A DNA stretch of 64,000 nucleotides from Kangiellaceae bacterium (GCA_019090895.1 JAHRVB010000148.1:1-64000); one strand, 5' to 3'; shown: positions 44,346-54,199, counted from the stretch's first letter. Program-made: numbers and translations. Notes: generated from the sequence alone by a model not told the origin.

Positions 44346-44557
44346 CTTTATCCTACAGTTCTTCTGATTTTTACTATACTAATAACCATACAGACAAACA
44401 AATATGCAATTCAGAAGACGAGCTCAATGAAACGCTAACTTTCACAGCTTCAAAATACCGTCTTGCAGTGTTTAAATTTTGACTCTTGTCTAAGTTGTAA
44501 GCAGTATTTATGCCAATACCCAGTTAATAGGGTGAGATATTTTAATGAGGAAAACTA

Positions 44558-45484
44558 ATGTCCAGTATTCTTGACTCGGTCAATCAACGAACTCAAATGG
44601 TAGGTCAAAACCGACTAGAACTGTTGATGTTCAGACTTGCCGGTAAACAGTTATATGGTATCAATGTGTTCAAAGTGAGAGAGGTTATTCAATGCCCTCA
44701 CTTAACGACTATGCCTGGCTGTCATCATGTTGTCAGAGGGGTTGCACAAATACGTGGCAAGGCCATATCAGTGATTGATTTAAGCATGGCTGTTGGTGGT
44801 CCCTCGCTGGGAGATGTTGAGACATGTTTTGTTATCATTGCGGAATATAACCGAAAGGTTCAAGGCTTTCTGGTTAAAGGGGTTGAGCGAATTGTTAATA
44901 TGAATTGGAGTGATATACATCCACCGCCCAGCGGTTCGGGTAGAAGTCATTACCTCACCGCAGTAACTAACATTGATGACAAGCTGGTAGAAATTATTGA
45001 TGTAGAGAAAATTCTATCGGAAATCACACCCAATAACGCGACGGTGAGTCAAGAAATCGTTGATGAAGCCGCTGGTTTAGCACCGCAGGACCGGTATGTT
45101 CTAATTGCTGATGATTCCTCGGTTGCGAGAAATCAAATCAAACGCACAGTCGAACAGATAGGGTATAAAACCAAGATATTTAAAGATGGAAGGGAATGTT
45201 ATAACTACCTAGACGAATTGGTCAGTAGTGGAGAGCCCATCGATTCTGAAGTACTGATGTTGATCAGTGATATTGAGATGCCAGAAATGGATGGGTATAC
45301 CCTCACAGCCGAAATTCGGAATAATGAAAAGCTGTCTCACATGTGGGTTCTATTGCATACATCGTTAAGCGGTGTATTCAATGAAGCGATGGTAGAGAAA
45401 GTGGGCGCGAATGACTTTATTCCAAAATTCAATCCCGATGAATTGGCTAAGGCTGTTCAGCGTCGTATGGAACTAGAAGACTAA
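44558..45484 (+). CDS. cheV: Chemotaxis coupling/response protein CheV
   Basis: A 308-residue fusion of a CheW-like coupling domain (about 20-160; FRLAGKQLYGINVFKVREVI) and a receiver domain (about 180-305). The receiver has the acidic pair DD in LIADDSSVARNQIK, the phospho-acceptor Asp in LLISDIEMPEMDGY-like residues and the conserved Lys in FIPKFNPDEL. CheV links receptors to CheA and can be phosphorylated for adaptation. It precedes cheR and the flgB operon, the order seen in Vibrio, Shewanella and Pseudomonas. GAGGAAAA precedes the ATG. Confidence 0.93.
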   Translation: MSSILDSVNQRTQMVGQNRLELLMFRLAGKQLYGINVFKVREVIQCPHLTTMPGCHHVVRGVAQIRGKAISVIDLSMAVGGPSLGDVETCFVIIAEYNRKVQGFLVKGVERIVNMNWSDIHPPPSGSGRSHYLTAVTNIDDKLVEIIDVEKILSEITPNNATVSQEIVDEAAGLAPQDRYVLIADDSSVARNQIKRTVEQIGYKTKIFKDGRECYNYLDELVSSGEPIDSEVLMLISDIEMPEMDGYTLTAEIRNNEKLSHMWVLLHTSLSGVFNEAMVEKVGANDFIPKFNPDELAKAVQRRMELED

Positions 45485-45581
45485 ATATTTCAAGGATTTG
45501 ATATTTCGCTTAGATTGGTTTCACCCAATTAAGTGGGTCTATTTATTGCTAAACATTTAATCGGACAAGTAAGAATATACA

Positions 45582-46385
45582 ATGGACATTTCCTCTATTG
45601 ACTATAGTAAGTTTCGCGAAATCCTTGAACGCCAAAGCGGAATTTTGCTTGGCGATAACAAGCAGTATCTCGTCGTAAGTAGGCTAGCTAATTTTATAAA
45701 AGAGCACAATGTTGCCAGCCTCACGGAACTAATTGATAAAATTGCTATTCCCTCTGGAGCGAGCCTGCTTCAGAAAGTTATCGATCGTATGACGACCAAC
45801 GAAACTCTTTGGTTTAGGGATCAGTACCCGTTTGACTTTATGAAGAATGCGATAATTCCTGCATTAAAGAAAAAAGGGCGTTCTCGAATTTGGTGTGCAG
45901 CGTGCTCCTCAGGACAAGAGCCTTATTCATTATCAATGTTGTTACATGAAACAATGGCGCAAAATTCTATTGAAGTGTTGGCTTCGGACTTATCGCTCAA
46001 AGTACTTGATAAGGCAAAGCAGGGAATATATCAAGACATTGAACTTAAACGGGGAATGCCGAAAGACCGATTAAACAAGTTCTTTACTCATATCGACGAC
46101 GATAACTGGCAAGTTAATTCGGCTATTAGAGCTAACGTGCGGTATCAACCAATAAACTTACTCAAGATTCCTTATACTCAAGGTAAATTTGACGTGATTT
46201 TTTGTCGTAATGTTTTAATCTATTTTTCTCAAGAAAATAAAACCAAAGTTCTTAATGCTCTTTACAACAGTTTACAACCAGGGGGGTATCTATTTTTGGG
46301 CGCATCTGAATCACTCACTAGAGATTGTAATCCCCTTGAAATGGTCCGTTGTAATCCAGGGCTAGTCTATCAAAAAAGCGAATAG
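45582..46385 (+). CDS. cheR: Chemotaxis protein methyltransferase CheR
   Basis: A 267-residue CheR. The helical N-terminal domain (about 1-75) is followed by the SAM-binding domain with IWCAACSSGQEPYSLSMLL, VLASDLSLKVLDKAKQGIY, FDVIFCRNVLIYFS and GGYLFLGASESL. It methylates glutamates of chemoreceptors for adaptation, using S-adenosylmethionine. It follows cheV by 97 bases and precedes the sigma-54-driven flgB operon. No CheB is present in the window. Confidence 0.94.
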   Translation: MDISSIDYSKFREILERQSGILLGDNKQYLVVSRLANFIKEHNVASLTELIDKIAIPSGASLLQKVIDRMTTNETLWFRDQYPFDFMKNAIIPALKKKGRSRIWCAACSSGQEPYSLSMLLHETMAQNSIEVLASDLSLKVLDKAKQGIYQDIELKRGMPKDRLNKFFTHIDDDNWQVNSAIRANVRYQPINLLKIPYTQGKFDVIFCRNVLIYFSQENKTKVLNALYNSLQPGGYLFLGASESLTRDCNPLEMVRCNPGLVYQKSE

Positions 46386-46624
46386 TATTCGTTCGGCTCT
46401 TTTTCAATATTTATTCCGTTCGAGCAGTCATTAGCACTCTATCGTTTAACGCTATTATCAACAGATTGCCGCTTTTTGCGGAACGCAGTTGCCGCAAACT
46501 CGCTACATTCTAAATTGATTCCATCTTGCAGGATTAATAGCAAATTCTAATAAATACCTCAATTATCTGAATTGAGTAGGTTATCGCGTTCCCAATTTCT
46601 CCTAAAACTCGACTTGGCCTAAAG
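46386..46624. other. Leader region of the flgB operon with GC-rich inverted repeats
   Basis: This gap lacks a gene. Two GC-rich inverted repeats stand out in AT-rich surroundings: CCGC-N5-GCGG (46469-46481) and TTGC-C-GCAA (46489-46497). They lie about 130-160 bases before the sigma-54 promoter, a suitable distance for an NtrC-type activator of the FlrC/FleR kind. The binding assignment is inference. Confidence 0.4.
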
Positions 46625-46640
46625 TGGCACAAGCTTTGCA
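46625..46640 (+). promoter_or_regulatory. Sigma-54 promoter of the flgBCDEFGHIJKL operon
   Basis: TGGCAC-AAGCT-TTGC matches the sigma-54 consensus in both elements, with the GG and GC dinucleotides ten bases apart. Transcription should begin near 46651, giving a leader of about 80 bases to flgB. In polar-flagellated bacteria this operon is typically driven by sigma-54 with an NtrC-type activator. Confidence 0.93.
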
Positions 46641-46734
46641 AACGTCTTGCATAAGAAGAAATCATATTAAATGTACCGGATTTAATTGGTTGTCTTAGTC
46701 TTAATACTTGAGTTGGAGTTAGTTGTTAATTGTC

Positions 46735-47133
46735 ATGGCTATAAATTTTGAAAAAGCGTTTGGAATTCATGAGGCTGCACTTAATCTTAAAGCCCAACGA
46801 GCGGAAGTTATTGCAAACAATCTCGCGAACGCTGATACACCTAATTTTAAAGCCAGAGATATCGATTTTAAGAAAGCGTTACAACTAGCACAAAGTACCA
46901 ATAATTCGAGTTTAAGTAAAACACACTCGGCTCATATGGATAGCCGGATAGGAACTGAAATTCCGGGGTTATCTTATCGGATTCCTTTTCAACCGGATAC
47001 CGGTGATGGTAATTCTGTAGAAGCACAAATAGAGCAAACTAAATTTGCAGAAAATGCAATGCAATATCAAACGAGTTTGAGAATTCTCAATGGTCGAATC
47101 AAGGGTCTAATAACGGCGATAAAAGGCGAGTAG
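46735..47133 (+). CDS. flgB: Flagellar proximal rod protein FlgB
   Basis: A 132-residue rod protein from the ATG at 46735. It has the rod/hook D0 signature QRAEVIANNLANADTPNFKA near the N-terminus and a C-terminal amphipathic helix (AENAMQYQTSLRILNGRIKG). FlgB makes the innermost rod. A TTG at 46723 has a better-spaced GGAG (46715-46718), but MAINFEKAFGIH is the usual family start, so the ATG is preferred. First gene of the operon. Confidence 0.93.
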   Translation: MAINFEKAFGIHEAALNLKAQRAEVIANNLANADTPNFKARDIDFKKALQLAQSTNNSSLSKTHSAHMDSRIGTEIPGLSYRIPFQPDTGDGNSVEAQIEQTKFAENAMQYQTSLRILNGRIKGLITAIKGE

Positions 47134-47150
47134 TCGTCGGGAGTTTATAG

Positions 47151-47561
47151 ATGAGTCTTTACAATATATTTGAAATAAGCGGTTCAGCAATGTCGGCCCA
47201 AACGACGAGATTGAACACGACTGCGAGTAATATAGCAAACGCGGATAGCGTCGCCAGCAGTACTGGAGAAGTTTATAAAGCGAGACACCCTATTTTTCAA
47301 ACAATTATGCAACAGTTTGGAGAACAACAACCTGGCGGTGTTCGTGTTGCAGGTATTGTTGAGAGTCAAGCTGATGCAATTGCTCGGCACCAACCCGAAA
47401 ACCCAATGGCTGACGAAAATGGTTATGTTTATGCACCCAATATCAGTCTGGTGGAAGAAATGGCCAATATGATTTCGGCATCACGCTCCTATCAATCGAA
47501 TGTGCAAGTTGCCAACATGACAAAGAATCTTTTGAATAAAACTTTGACGTTAGGTCAATAA
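47151..47561 (+). CDS. flgC: Flagellar proximal rod protein FlgC
   Basis: A 136-residue rod protein. N-terminal FEISGSAMSAQTTRLNTTAS followed by NIANADS and C-terminal NPMADENGYVYAPNISLVEE, then SYQSNVQVANMTKNLL, are diagnostic. It assembles with FlgB, FlgF and FlgG in the rod that crosses the periplasm. It starts 17 bases after flgB. Confidence 0.95.
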   Translation: MSLYNIFEISGSAMSAQTTRLNTTASNIANADSVASSTGEVYKARHPIFQTIMQQFGEQQPGGVRVAGIVESQADAIARHQPENPMADENGYVYAPNISLVEEMANMISASRSYQSNVQVANMTKNLLNKTLTLGQ

Positions 47562-47609
47562 GACTAACTAGAAAATATTTGGTGAAACCTTTTTACCGAG
47601 AATAAAACT

Positions 47610-48293
47610 ATGACAATTATTAGTAATCCAACAGATAATATATATACCGATATTGGTATAAACCCACCTCCGACGGAAGATACATCGGCGAGTCAAGAGT
47701 TGGGGCAGTCCGATTTTTTAATGCTATTGACGACTCAATTAGCAAATCAGGACCCTTTGTCGCCGACGGACAGCAAAGAATTTATTAGTCAGATGACACA
47801 GTTTTCCAGCGTCGATAGTTTACAAACATTGGTAACAAAATTTGATGATCTTTCTACCTCACTAACTTCAAATCAAGCGCTTCAAGCATCTTCGTTAGTG
47901 GGTCGACAAGTTCTGATTCCATCAGCGGTTGGTTATGTACCCAACGACACGGGTATGTCAGGACAAATTAACGTTCCTTCTGCTACTAATAATTTGCGGT
48001 TCGAAATTAGAGACGCCGCAGGTCAGCTAGTGCGTCGTATAGATGTTGGTGATCGAGATGCTGGAGATATCGAGTTTTATTGGGATGGAAATAACGAAGA
48101 AGGTGAATTCGTCGGTGAAGGCCAATATGAGGTTGCTGCGTTTGGCAATGTAAATGGCAAGACCGAGCAATTACCTACTTCAATAAGAGCGCAGGTTCAA
48201 AGTGTAAATTTAGGAGGTTCTGATGGCGGCATCTTTTTGAACCTAACAGGTTTGGGACAAATTAATTTTAACGACGTGAAAGCAGTCGGTTAG
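47610..48293 (+). CDS. flgD: Hook cap protein FlgD
   Basis: A 227-residue hook scaffold. The conserved N-terminal export region has LGQSDFLMLLTTQLANQDPL and the SPTDSKEFISQMTQFSSVDS block. The C-terminal part holds the FlgD Tudor/FnIII-like domains (FYWDGNNEEGE, then YEVAAFGNVNG). FlgD caps the growing hook and is replaced by FlgK. Starts 48 bases after flgC. Confidence 0.94.
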   Translation: MTIISNPTDNIYTDIGINPPPTEDTSASQELGQSDFLMLLTTQLANQDPLSPTDSKEFISQMTQFSSVDSLQTLVTKFDDLSTSLTSNQALQASSLVGRQVLIPSAVGYVPNDTGMSGQINVPSATNNLRFEIRDAAGQLVRRIDVGDRDAGDIEFYWDGNNEEGEFVGEGQYEVAAFGNVNGKTEQLPTSIRAQVQSVNLGGSDGGIFLNLTGLGQINFNDVKAVG

Positions 48294-48320
48294 ATAAAAT
48301 TCTAAAATAGGAGAGTTGTT

Positions 48321-49610
48321 ATGTCTTTTAATACAGCATTAAGTGGTTTGAATGCAGCGCAATCTGAGCTCAACGTAACTAGTAATAATATTGCTAACGT
48401 AGGTACCACGGGTTTCAAAGGTTCGCGAGCGGAATTTGCAGATATTTTTGCGACTTCATCATTTGGTAGTTCAAGTACTGCGATTGGTAATGGGACATTG
48501 CTTGCTAATGTTGCTCAACAATTTGGCCAAGGTAATTTGGAGTTTACTTCTAATACTTTAGATCTGGCAGTCTCAGGCGAAGGGTTTTTTATTCTATCTC
48601 CGAGTGAAACTAACGCGAATAATTTATTTACACGTAACGGTGAATTTGGCGTTGATAACAATGGATTTGTTGTTAATAACGCGGGAGCAAGATTACAAGT
48701 ATTTCCAGTTAACGCTGACGGAACAGTAACAGCGACTAGTATATCAAGCACAATACCACTGCAACTTCCGCAGACCGCTGGTGTACCAACAACGACTAAT
48801 CTCGTAGACATCGGTGTGAATTTACCTGCCAACGCTAACGTATTAGACCCGAATCTTTTTGATCCATTGCAGGCGTCCACGTTCACACAGTCTACATCGC
48901 TAACTGTGTTTGATTCACTTGGTGAAAGCCATGTTGTCACTGCCTATTATATTAAAACCGGTGCTAATACGTGGGGGACATATTACAACACAACAGATGA
49001 TGCTGGAGCTACTTTATCCGTCGACATTGCGGGTGGCACAGCGGGGGCTGCTGGACAACTTTACAACACCATGAGCTTTAGTAATTCCGGAGTCTTTACA
49101 GGAAGTGTTCCCGACCCAATCGCTACAACTGCAATCGATTATGGTAATGGTTCCAACTCGACAGGTACCTTAACTTTTAACTATGCCGGCAATGGAACAA
49201 CTCAATTCTCATCTCCTTTTACAGTGAATGTACTTGAACAAAATGGTTTTCCGATTGGTCGGCTAACGGGTGTAGAGATATCAGATACTGGTGTGGTCAG
49301 AGCAAATTTCAGTAACGGGCAATCTACTGCGTTGGGCAAAATTGCATTAGCGCGATTTCAGAATGCACAAGGATTATCACAAATTGGTAATAACTCTTGG
49401 GAGGACACGACTTCTTCGGGTACGCCACTAGTTGGTGAAGCGGTAACGTCTAGTTTTGGTCAAATTCGCTCGGGAGCGATTGAAGTATCAAATGTCGATT
49501 TGACTGCAGAGTTAGTTAATTTGATTTCGGCTCAGAGAAATTTCCAAGCGAACGCTAAGGCCATAGAGACAAATAATACGATTACCCAAGCGATAATAAA
49601 TATTCGCTAA
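48321..49610 (+). CDS. flgE: Flagellar hook protein FlgE
   Basis: A 429-residue hook subunit. The N-terminal D0 is LSGLNAAQSELNVTSNNIAN, followed by the GTTGFKGSRAEFAD block, and the C-terminal D0 is VNLISAQRNFQANAKAIETN. The middle (about 150-330) is the variable outer domain, rich in Thr, Asn and Ala. It polymerises into the universal joint outside the cell. GGAG precedes the ATG. Confidence 0.95.
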   Translation: MSFNTALSGLNAAQSELNVTSNNIANVGTTGFKGSRAEFADIFATSSFGSSSTAIGNGTLLANVAQQFGQGNLEFTSNTLDLAVSGEGFFILSPSETNANNLFTRNGEFGVDNNGFVVNNAGARLQVFPVNADGTVTATSISSTIPLQLPQTAGVPTTTNLVDIGVNLPANANVLDPNLFDPLQASTFTQSTSLTVFDSLGESHVVTAYYIKTGANTWGTYYNTTDDAGATLSVDIAGGTAGAAGQLYNTMSFSNSGVFTGSVPDPIATTAIDYGNGSNSTGTLTFNYAGNGTTQFSSPFTVNVLEQNGFPIGRLTGVEISDTGVVRANFSNGQSTALGKIALARFQNAQGLSQIGNNSWEDTTSSGTPLVGEAVTSSFGQIRSGAIEVSNVDLTAELVNLISAQRNFQANAKAIETNNTITQAIINIR

Positions 49611-49657
49611 TCGAACCCTCTAATGATCGGAATTGGTAGATATGAGTAGAACTGTTA

Positions 49658-50395
49658 ATGGATAAGTTACTTTACATAGCGATGACTGGTGCAAGGGAAA
49701 CCGGACTTGCACAGGCCAAAACGGCAAATAACTTAGCTAACGCTTCGACAACTGCCTTTAAAGCCGATTTCGCCCAGTTTAGAGCGATGCCTGTTTATGG
49801 TGATGGTCATGCAAGTCGAGTATTTGCTATGACAGAACGTCCTGGCTATCGACTTAGTGGTGGCGGCGAAGTGACTACTGGCCGAGACCTCGATGTTTCT
49901 ATTCGGGGGCAAGGATGGATGGTTACTCAAAACGAAGAAGGCGAAGAGCTGTTAACTCGAAGAGGTGATTTAAAAATCGATGCCAATGGCACTCTAACGG
50001 ATGGTATTGGAAATGTTATTTTTGGAGATGGCGGCCCTATTTCAATCCCTCCTTTCGAAAAAATTGACATCGCAGCGGACGGAACAATCTCTATTCGACC
50101 TGTCGGTGCCCAGCCAAACGAGACGGCAATTGTAGAACGTATTCGTTTAGTTAATCCAGACCCTAAAGATTTATTTAAAACGACGGAAGGGTTATTTAAG
50201 AGTTCAGATACAGAGATTTTTGACAACGATATTGGCGTTTCATTACAAACGGGAATGCTTGAAGGAAGCAACGTGAGCGTAGTGGAAGAGCTGAGTAATA
50301 TGATAGCAATGTCTAGAAAGTATGAAGTTCAAGTAAAAATGATGGCGTCAGTTGAAGAGCGCGGACAAGCGCTTGACCGATTGTTGCAGCCGTAG
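49658..50395 (+). CDS. flgF: Flagellar proximal rod protein FlgF
   Basis: A 245-residue rod protein. It starts LLYIAMTGARETGLAQAKTA, then NNLANASTTAFKADFAQFRA, and ends with the D0 helix SNMIAMSRKYEVQVKMMASV. The middle has GQGWMVTQNEEGEELLTRRG as in the FlgF/FlgG group. It lies between FlgC and FlgG in the rod. 47 bases after flgE. Confidence 0.94.
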   Translation: MDKLLYIAMTGARETGLAQAKTANNLANASTTAFKADFAQFRAMPVYGDGHASRVFAMTERPGYRLSGGGEVTTGRDLDVSIRGQGWMVTQNEEGEELLTRRGDLKIDANGTLTDGIGNVIFGDGGPISIPPFEKIDIAADGTISIRPVGAQPNETAIVERIRLVNPDPKDLFKTTEGLFKSSDTEIFDNDIGVSLQTGMLEGSNVSVVEELSNMIAMSRKYEVQVKMMASVEERGQALDRLLQP

Positions 50396-50432
50396 TTTTA
50401 GCTTTTGATAAATTAGTGAAGAGGTATATATT

Positions 50433-51221
50433 ATGCATCCAGCACTCTGGATTTCAAAGACAGGATTAGAGGCGCAAACTACTAATCTGGCCGTTATTTC
50501 TAACAATCTTGCGAATGCCGGTACTCATGGCTTCAAGCGAGATCGAGTTGTTTTTGAAGATTTGTTTTATCAAAATTTCCGTCAACCTGGCGCTCAATCG
50601 TCGCAAGATACAAAATTGCCTTCGGGACTACAAATTGGTACAGGTGTCGAAGTAGTCGCTACCCAAAAACAACACACCCAAGGGGGGTTTCAAACGTCCT
50701 CTACTCCGTTAGATATGGCTATCAAAGGAAATGGCTTTTTTCAAATCCAAATGCCGGATGGAACATTGGGCTATACCCGAGCAGGAAATTTTTCAACGGA
50801 TGAAAATGGACAAATCGTAACTTCGGGTAGTGGTTTCGTGCTGGACCCTAGCATTACCATTCCCTCTAATACGACGAGTTTCGATGTCGGCCTTGATGGA
50901 ACCGTCACGGTACAGGAGCAGGGGGCAGCTGCGCCTACTACTATTGGTAATATCACTCTTGCCACTTTTATTAATCCAGCTGGATTGCAATCGATTGGCG
51001 GAAATCTATTCCTAGAAACGGGGAGTAGTGGGACCCCAACCGTTGGTACGCCCGGCTTAGACGGCGTTGGTTCACTGCTTGGTGGGCAACTAGAAACATC
51101 TAACGTTTCAAGCGTTGAAGAATTGGTAGCGTTGATTGAAACCCAGCGAACGTACGAAACCAATGCGAAGGTACTTTCTGCGGTCGATCAAATGCTTCAA
51201 TTTATCAATCAAACTTTATAA
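50433..51221 (+). CDS. flgG: Flagellar distal rod protein FlgG
   Basis: A 262-residue distal rod subunit, standard length. ALWISKTGLEAQTTNLAVIS and NNLANAGTHGFKRDR begin the protein; IKGNGFFQIQMPDGTLGYTR lies in the middle and EELVALIETQRTYETNAKVL near the end. It forms the rod segment through the L and P rings. GAGG stands before the ATG. The very close flgF, flgG and flgH spacing confirms the operon. Confidence 0.95.
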   Translation: MHPALWISKTGLEAQTTNLAVISNNLANAGTHGFKRDRVVFEDLFYQNFRQPGAQSSQDTKLPSGLQIGTGVEVVATQKQHTQGGFQTSSTPLDMAIKGNGFFQIQMPDGTLGYTRAGNFSTDENGQIVTSGSGFVLDPSITIPSNTTSFDVGLDGTVTVQEQGAAAPTTIGNITLATFINPAGLQSIGGNLFLETGSSGTPTVGTPGLDGVGSLLGGQLETSNVSSVEELVALIETQRTYETNAKVLSAVDQMLQFINQTL

Positions 51222-51236
51222 TTTGAGAGTTGCACA

Positions 51237-51920
51237 ATGATGATTCGGACTTTCTATCTATTTGTATTTTTCACTCTAACCGGGTGTACTACTATTTATC
51301 ATCACGAAATAGAAGATGACCCAGATTGGGCACCAAGCTACCCGTTGGAAGAAGCTTCACACACTAGAAACTCTGGTTCGATTTATAACGTCGCAACCGC
51401 CAAAATGTTATTTCAAGATAAGAAGGCATTGCGTTCTGGGGACATCATCACAGTCGTTCTAAAAGAGAGTACGCAAGCAACCAAAAACGCTGATACGGAA
51501 CTATCTAAAGATACAGGCATTAGCACTACTGCACCGGTATTATTTGGCAACACACCCAGTATCGGTGCTGGTACCACTGACCTTGGATTGAGTATAACAA
51601 GCGCCAATGCTTTCAAAGCCGAAACGGACAGCAAGCAAAGTAACCTTTTGACAGGAACGATTAGTGTGACGGTACAAAAAGTATTCGCCAATGGAAATTT
51701 ATTGATCAAAGGGGAAAAATGGATCTCGCTAAATCAAGGGAATGAGTTCATTCGTGTTTCTGGTTTGATTCGGCCTGAAGACATTGATAAGGATAATCAA
51801 GTTGAGTCCACTAAAGTAGCGAATGCACGTATTTATTATGGAGGGACCGGACCGCTTGCTGAAGTAAACGAAGAAGGTTGGCTCAGTCGATTTTTTAATT
51901 CAGGCTGGTGGCCGTTTTAA
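51237..51920 (+). CDS. flgH: Flagellar L-ring lipoprotein FlgH
   Basis: A 227-residue outer-membrane lipoprotein with signal ending TLTGC (Cys about residue 19). Conserved SIYNVATAKMLFQDKKALRS and GDIITVVLKESTQATKNADT, and a C-terminal IRPEDIDKDNQVESTKVANA block, identify FlgH. It makes the ring around the rod in the outer membrane. Two ATG codons in tandem (51237, 51240) leave the start uncertain by one residue. Confidence 0.95.
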   Translation: MMIRTFYLFVFFTLTGCTTIYHHEIEDDPDWAPSYPLEEASHTRNSGSIYNVATAKMLFQDKKALRSGDIITVVLKESTQATKNADTELSKDTGISTTAPVLFGNTPSIGAGTTDLGLSITSANAFKAETDSKQSNLLTGTISVTVQKVFANGNLLIKGEKWISLNQGNEFIRVSGLIRPEDIDKDNQVESTKVANARIYYGGTGPLAEVNEEGWLSRFFNSGWWPF

Positions 51921-51940
51921 TCTTAAAGGTGGAATGAACT

Positions 51941-53095
51941 ATGAGTGTTAGTCTGAAATATTTAGGTAGACAAATTGTTCGCTTTGTATCAACCAATAGA
52001 ACGAGTCAATTAAAACTTGTTATGGTTCTTTTCATTTGTTTTTCCAATACAAATGTAAACGCAGAACGCATCAAAGATATTACTTCTATTCAAGGTGTTC
52101 GAGAAAATCAATTGATAGGTTATGGTCTTGTCGTTGGATTAGATGGAACGGGTGAGAAAACTAAGTATACAGAGCAAACGTTTAGAACGATGTTGGGGCG
52201 GTTTGGAATTAATGTTCCCGCTGGTGGGCAACTAAAATTAAAGAATACAGCGGCAGTAGCTATTCACGCTAACTTACCAGTGTTTGCAAAAAAGGGCCAA
52301 CTTATCGACGTAACAGTCAGTAGTCTTGGCGAAGCCAAAAGTTTAAGAGGTGGGACGTTACTTATGACTCCCTTAAAAGCAGTAAATGGTGAAGTTTTCG
52401 CAATAGCCCAAGGTAATTTAGTGGTTGGCGGGTTTGGTGCACAAGGGGGCGATGGCTCTTCCATTACTGTCAACGTACCCACCGTAGGGAGAATTCCTAA
52501 CGGCGCATCCGTAGAACAAACAGTCACATCTAGCTTTATGAGTGACGAACATATTGTGTTTAATTTAAATCAACCAGACTTTACTACTGCAGTTCGATTA
52601 GCCAAACAGATTAATTTATTACTTGGTTCGAAAGCTGCTCAACCAATAGACGCAACAAGTATTCAAGTATCAGCTCCGCGAGATGGAGCACAACGAATCA
52701 ATTACCTGTCGGTGCTAGAAAATATTGAAGTGCAACCAGCAGAAGGGGGAGCAAAAATAGTCGTCAATTCTCGAACCGGAACTATCATTATCGGAAAGAA
52801 TATTCACCTGAAAGAAGCAGCTATTGCTCACGGTAATTTGATCATAAAGATTAAGGAGAATCAGCAAGCTAGCCAGCCAGGAGCACTAGCGCAAGGGGAA
52901 ACTGTAATCACTCAAGATACTCAAATTGATATTGAGCAAGAGAATGACAGAATGTTCCATTTTCAACCGGGGGCAACTCTTCAACAATTAGTCGAGGCGG
53001 TGAACGCAGTGGGGGCGGCACCTGGTGATGTAATGGCGATTCTTGAAGCCTTAAAAATTGCCGGTGCAATCAGTGGCGAACTAGTCGTTATTTAA
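51941..53095 (+). CDS. flgI: Flagellar P-ring protein FlgI
   Basis: A 384-residue periplasmic ring protein with a signal peptide of about 40 residues (ending VNA before ERIKDIT). Characteristic blocks include [40 protein letters not shown] and [15 protein letters not shown]. FlgA, encoded at 43602-44345, assists its assembly. FlgI and FlgH together form the bushing for the rod. Ends two bases before flgJ. Confidence 0.96.
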   Translation: MSVSLKYLGRQIVRFVSTNRTSQLKLVMVLFICFSNTNVNAERIKDITSIQGVRENQLIGYGLVVGLDGTGEKTKYTEQTFRTMLGRFGINVPAGGQLKLKNTAAVAIHANLPVFAKKGQLIDVTVSSLGEAKSLRGGTLLMTPLKAVNGEVFAIAQGNLVVGGFGAQGGDGSSITVNVPTVGRIPNGASVEQTVTSSFMSDEHIVFNLNQPDFTTAVRLAKQINLLLGSKAAQPIDATSIQVSAPRDGAQRINYLSVLENIEVQPAEGGAKIVVNSRTGTIIIGKNIHLKEAAIAHGNLIIKIKENQQASQPGALAQGETVITQDTQIDIEQENDRMFHFQPGATLQQLVEAVNAVGAAPGDVMAILEALKIAGAISGELVVI

Positions 53096-53097
53096 TT

Positions 53098-54108
53098 ATG
53101 GATTCTGTCGCTCAAAAATTCGTCAGTCAATCGAGTATATATTCCGACTTGCAATCACTTGATGGGATTAGAAAACAAGCTCAGACTGATCAACGTTCAG
53201 CCATCAAGGCTGCCGCTAAAGAATTTGAAGCTTTTTTTATGAATATGATGTTGAAGTCGATGCGTCAAGCCAGTGAAGTCATTGGTGATGACTCGATGTT
53301 CAGTAGTCAGCAAGAAAAGATGTTCATTGGGATGCTCGATGAACAAATGTCAGTTGAACTTTCACAAAAGGGGAATTTGGGAATTGCCGATTTGTTGACT
53401 CGTGATTTATTGGGAGACTCTAATCCAGTGAATAGTACAACGAGTGGTAATTTATTTAGCCAAACAATAAAGGCAAGAAATAATGATGTTCATCAGGCGT
53501 CAAACGTTCCTCAAAAAGTCAATTCGGAGCCGAAACCAGTCCCTGAAGTTGTTAGTTCGAGTCTCAATGAATTGATTAAAACACCCGCTGAAAAACGTTT
53601 GGGACAGGGGATCGCTGAGAAAAAGTCACTCTTTGATAGTGCCAAAAATTTTATTTCAGAGTTATTGCCGGCGGCCAAGAGGTTTGCTGAAAAGTTGGGT
53701 GTTGAACCAGAATTGTTAGTGGCACAAGCTGCTCTAGAGACTGGTTGGGGAAAGTACATCATGCACAATAAAGCAGGACAGCCAAGTTATAATCTCTTTG
53801 GTATAAAGGGTGGAACAAACTGGAATGGTAATACCGTAAAAATCGATACTCTTGAAGTAGAGAAAGGATCGTTTGTTAAGAAAAAAGATGATTTTAGAAT
53901 GTACGACAGTTTTGAAAATAGCTTTTCAGACTATGTTGACTTTATTAAAAATAGCCCGCGTTACCAATCAGCACTTACGAAAGTGAGCGATGCTAAAGGG
54001 TATCTCGAGTCACTGCAAGAATCAGGCTATGCCACAGATCCCGAGTACGCGAACAAAATTTTGAGAATTTTCGAGCAAGATATTAAACCAAACGAATACT
54101 TTAAATAG
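53098..54108 (+). CDS. flgJ: Rod-cap/peptidoglycan hydrolase FlgJ
   Basis: A 336-residue two-domain FlgJ. The N-terminal rod-cap domain (about 35-105) has AAKEFEAFFMNMMLKSMRQA. A linker of about 85 residues follows, and then the glucosaminidase domain (about 185-330) with VEPELLVAQAALETGWGKYI (catalytic Glu) and YNLFGIKGGTNWNG. It clears a hole in peptidoglycan for the growing rod. The dual-domain form is the gamma/betaproteobacterial type. Confidence 0.95.
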   Translation: MDSVAQKFVSQSSIYSDLQSLDGIRKQAQTDQRSAIKAAAKEFEAFFMNMMLKSMRQASEVIGDDSMFSSQQEKMFIGMLDEQMSVELSQKGNLGIADLLTRDLLGDSNPVNSTTSGNLFSQTIKARNNDVHQASNVPQKVNSEPKPVPEVVSSSLNELIKTPAEKRLGQGIAEKKSLFDSAKNFISELLPAAKRFAEKLGVEPELLVAQAALETGWGKYIMHNKAGQPSYNLFGIKGGTNWNGNTVKIDTLEVEKGSFVKKKDDFRMYDSFENSFSDYVDFIKNSPRYQSALTKVSDAKGYLESLQESGYATDPEYANKILRIFEQDIKPNEYFK

Positions 54109-54138
54109 TAATAGTCGAACAGCTTAATGATGGCATCT

Positions 54139-54154
54139 TCTATCGAAAGATAGA
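54139..54154 (+). other. GNRA-loop hairpin between flgJ and flgK
   Basis: TCTATC and GATAGA (6-bp arms) enclose the tetraloop GAAA. No T tract follows directly, so full termination is unlikely; it may protect or process the long operon message, lowering or separating expression of flgKL from flgB-J. The 91-base gap shows no sigma-54 or sigma-28 promoter I can defend. Confidence 0.5.
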
Positions 54155-54199
54155 TTGGGTTTTAATTTAGTAGACTACTGTTTTAAAGAGGAATTTAAA

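Noticed and set aside
50771-51163. 130-codon minus-strand frame within flgG
   Set aside because: Antisense shadow; flgG on the plus strand is complete and conserved.
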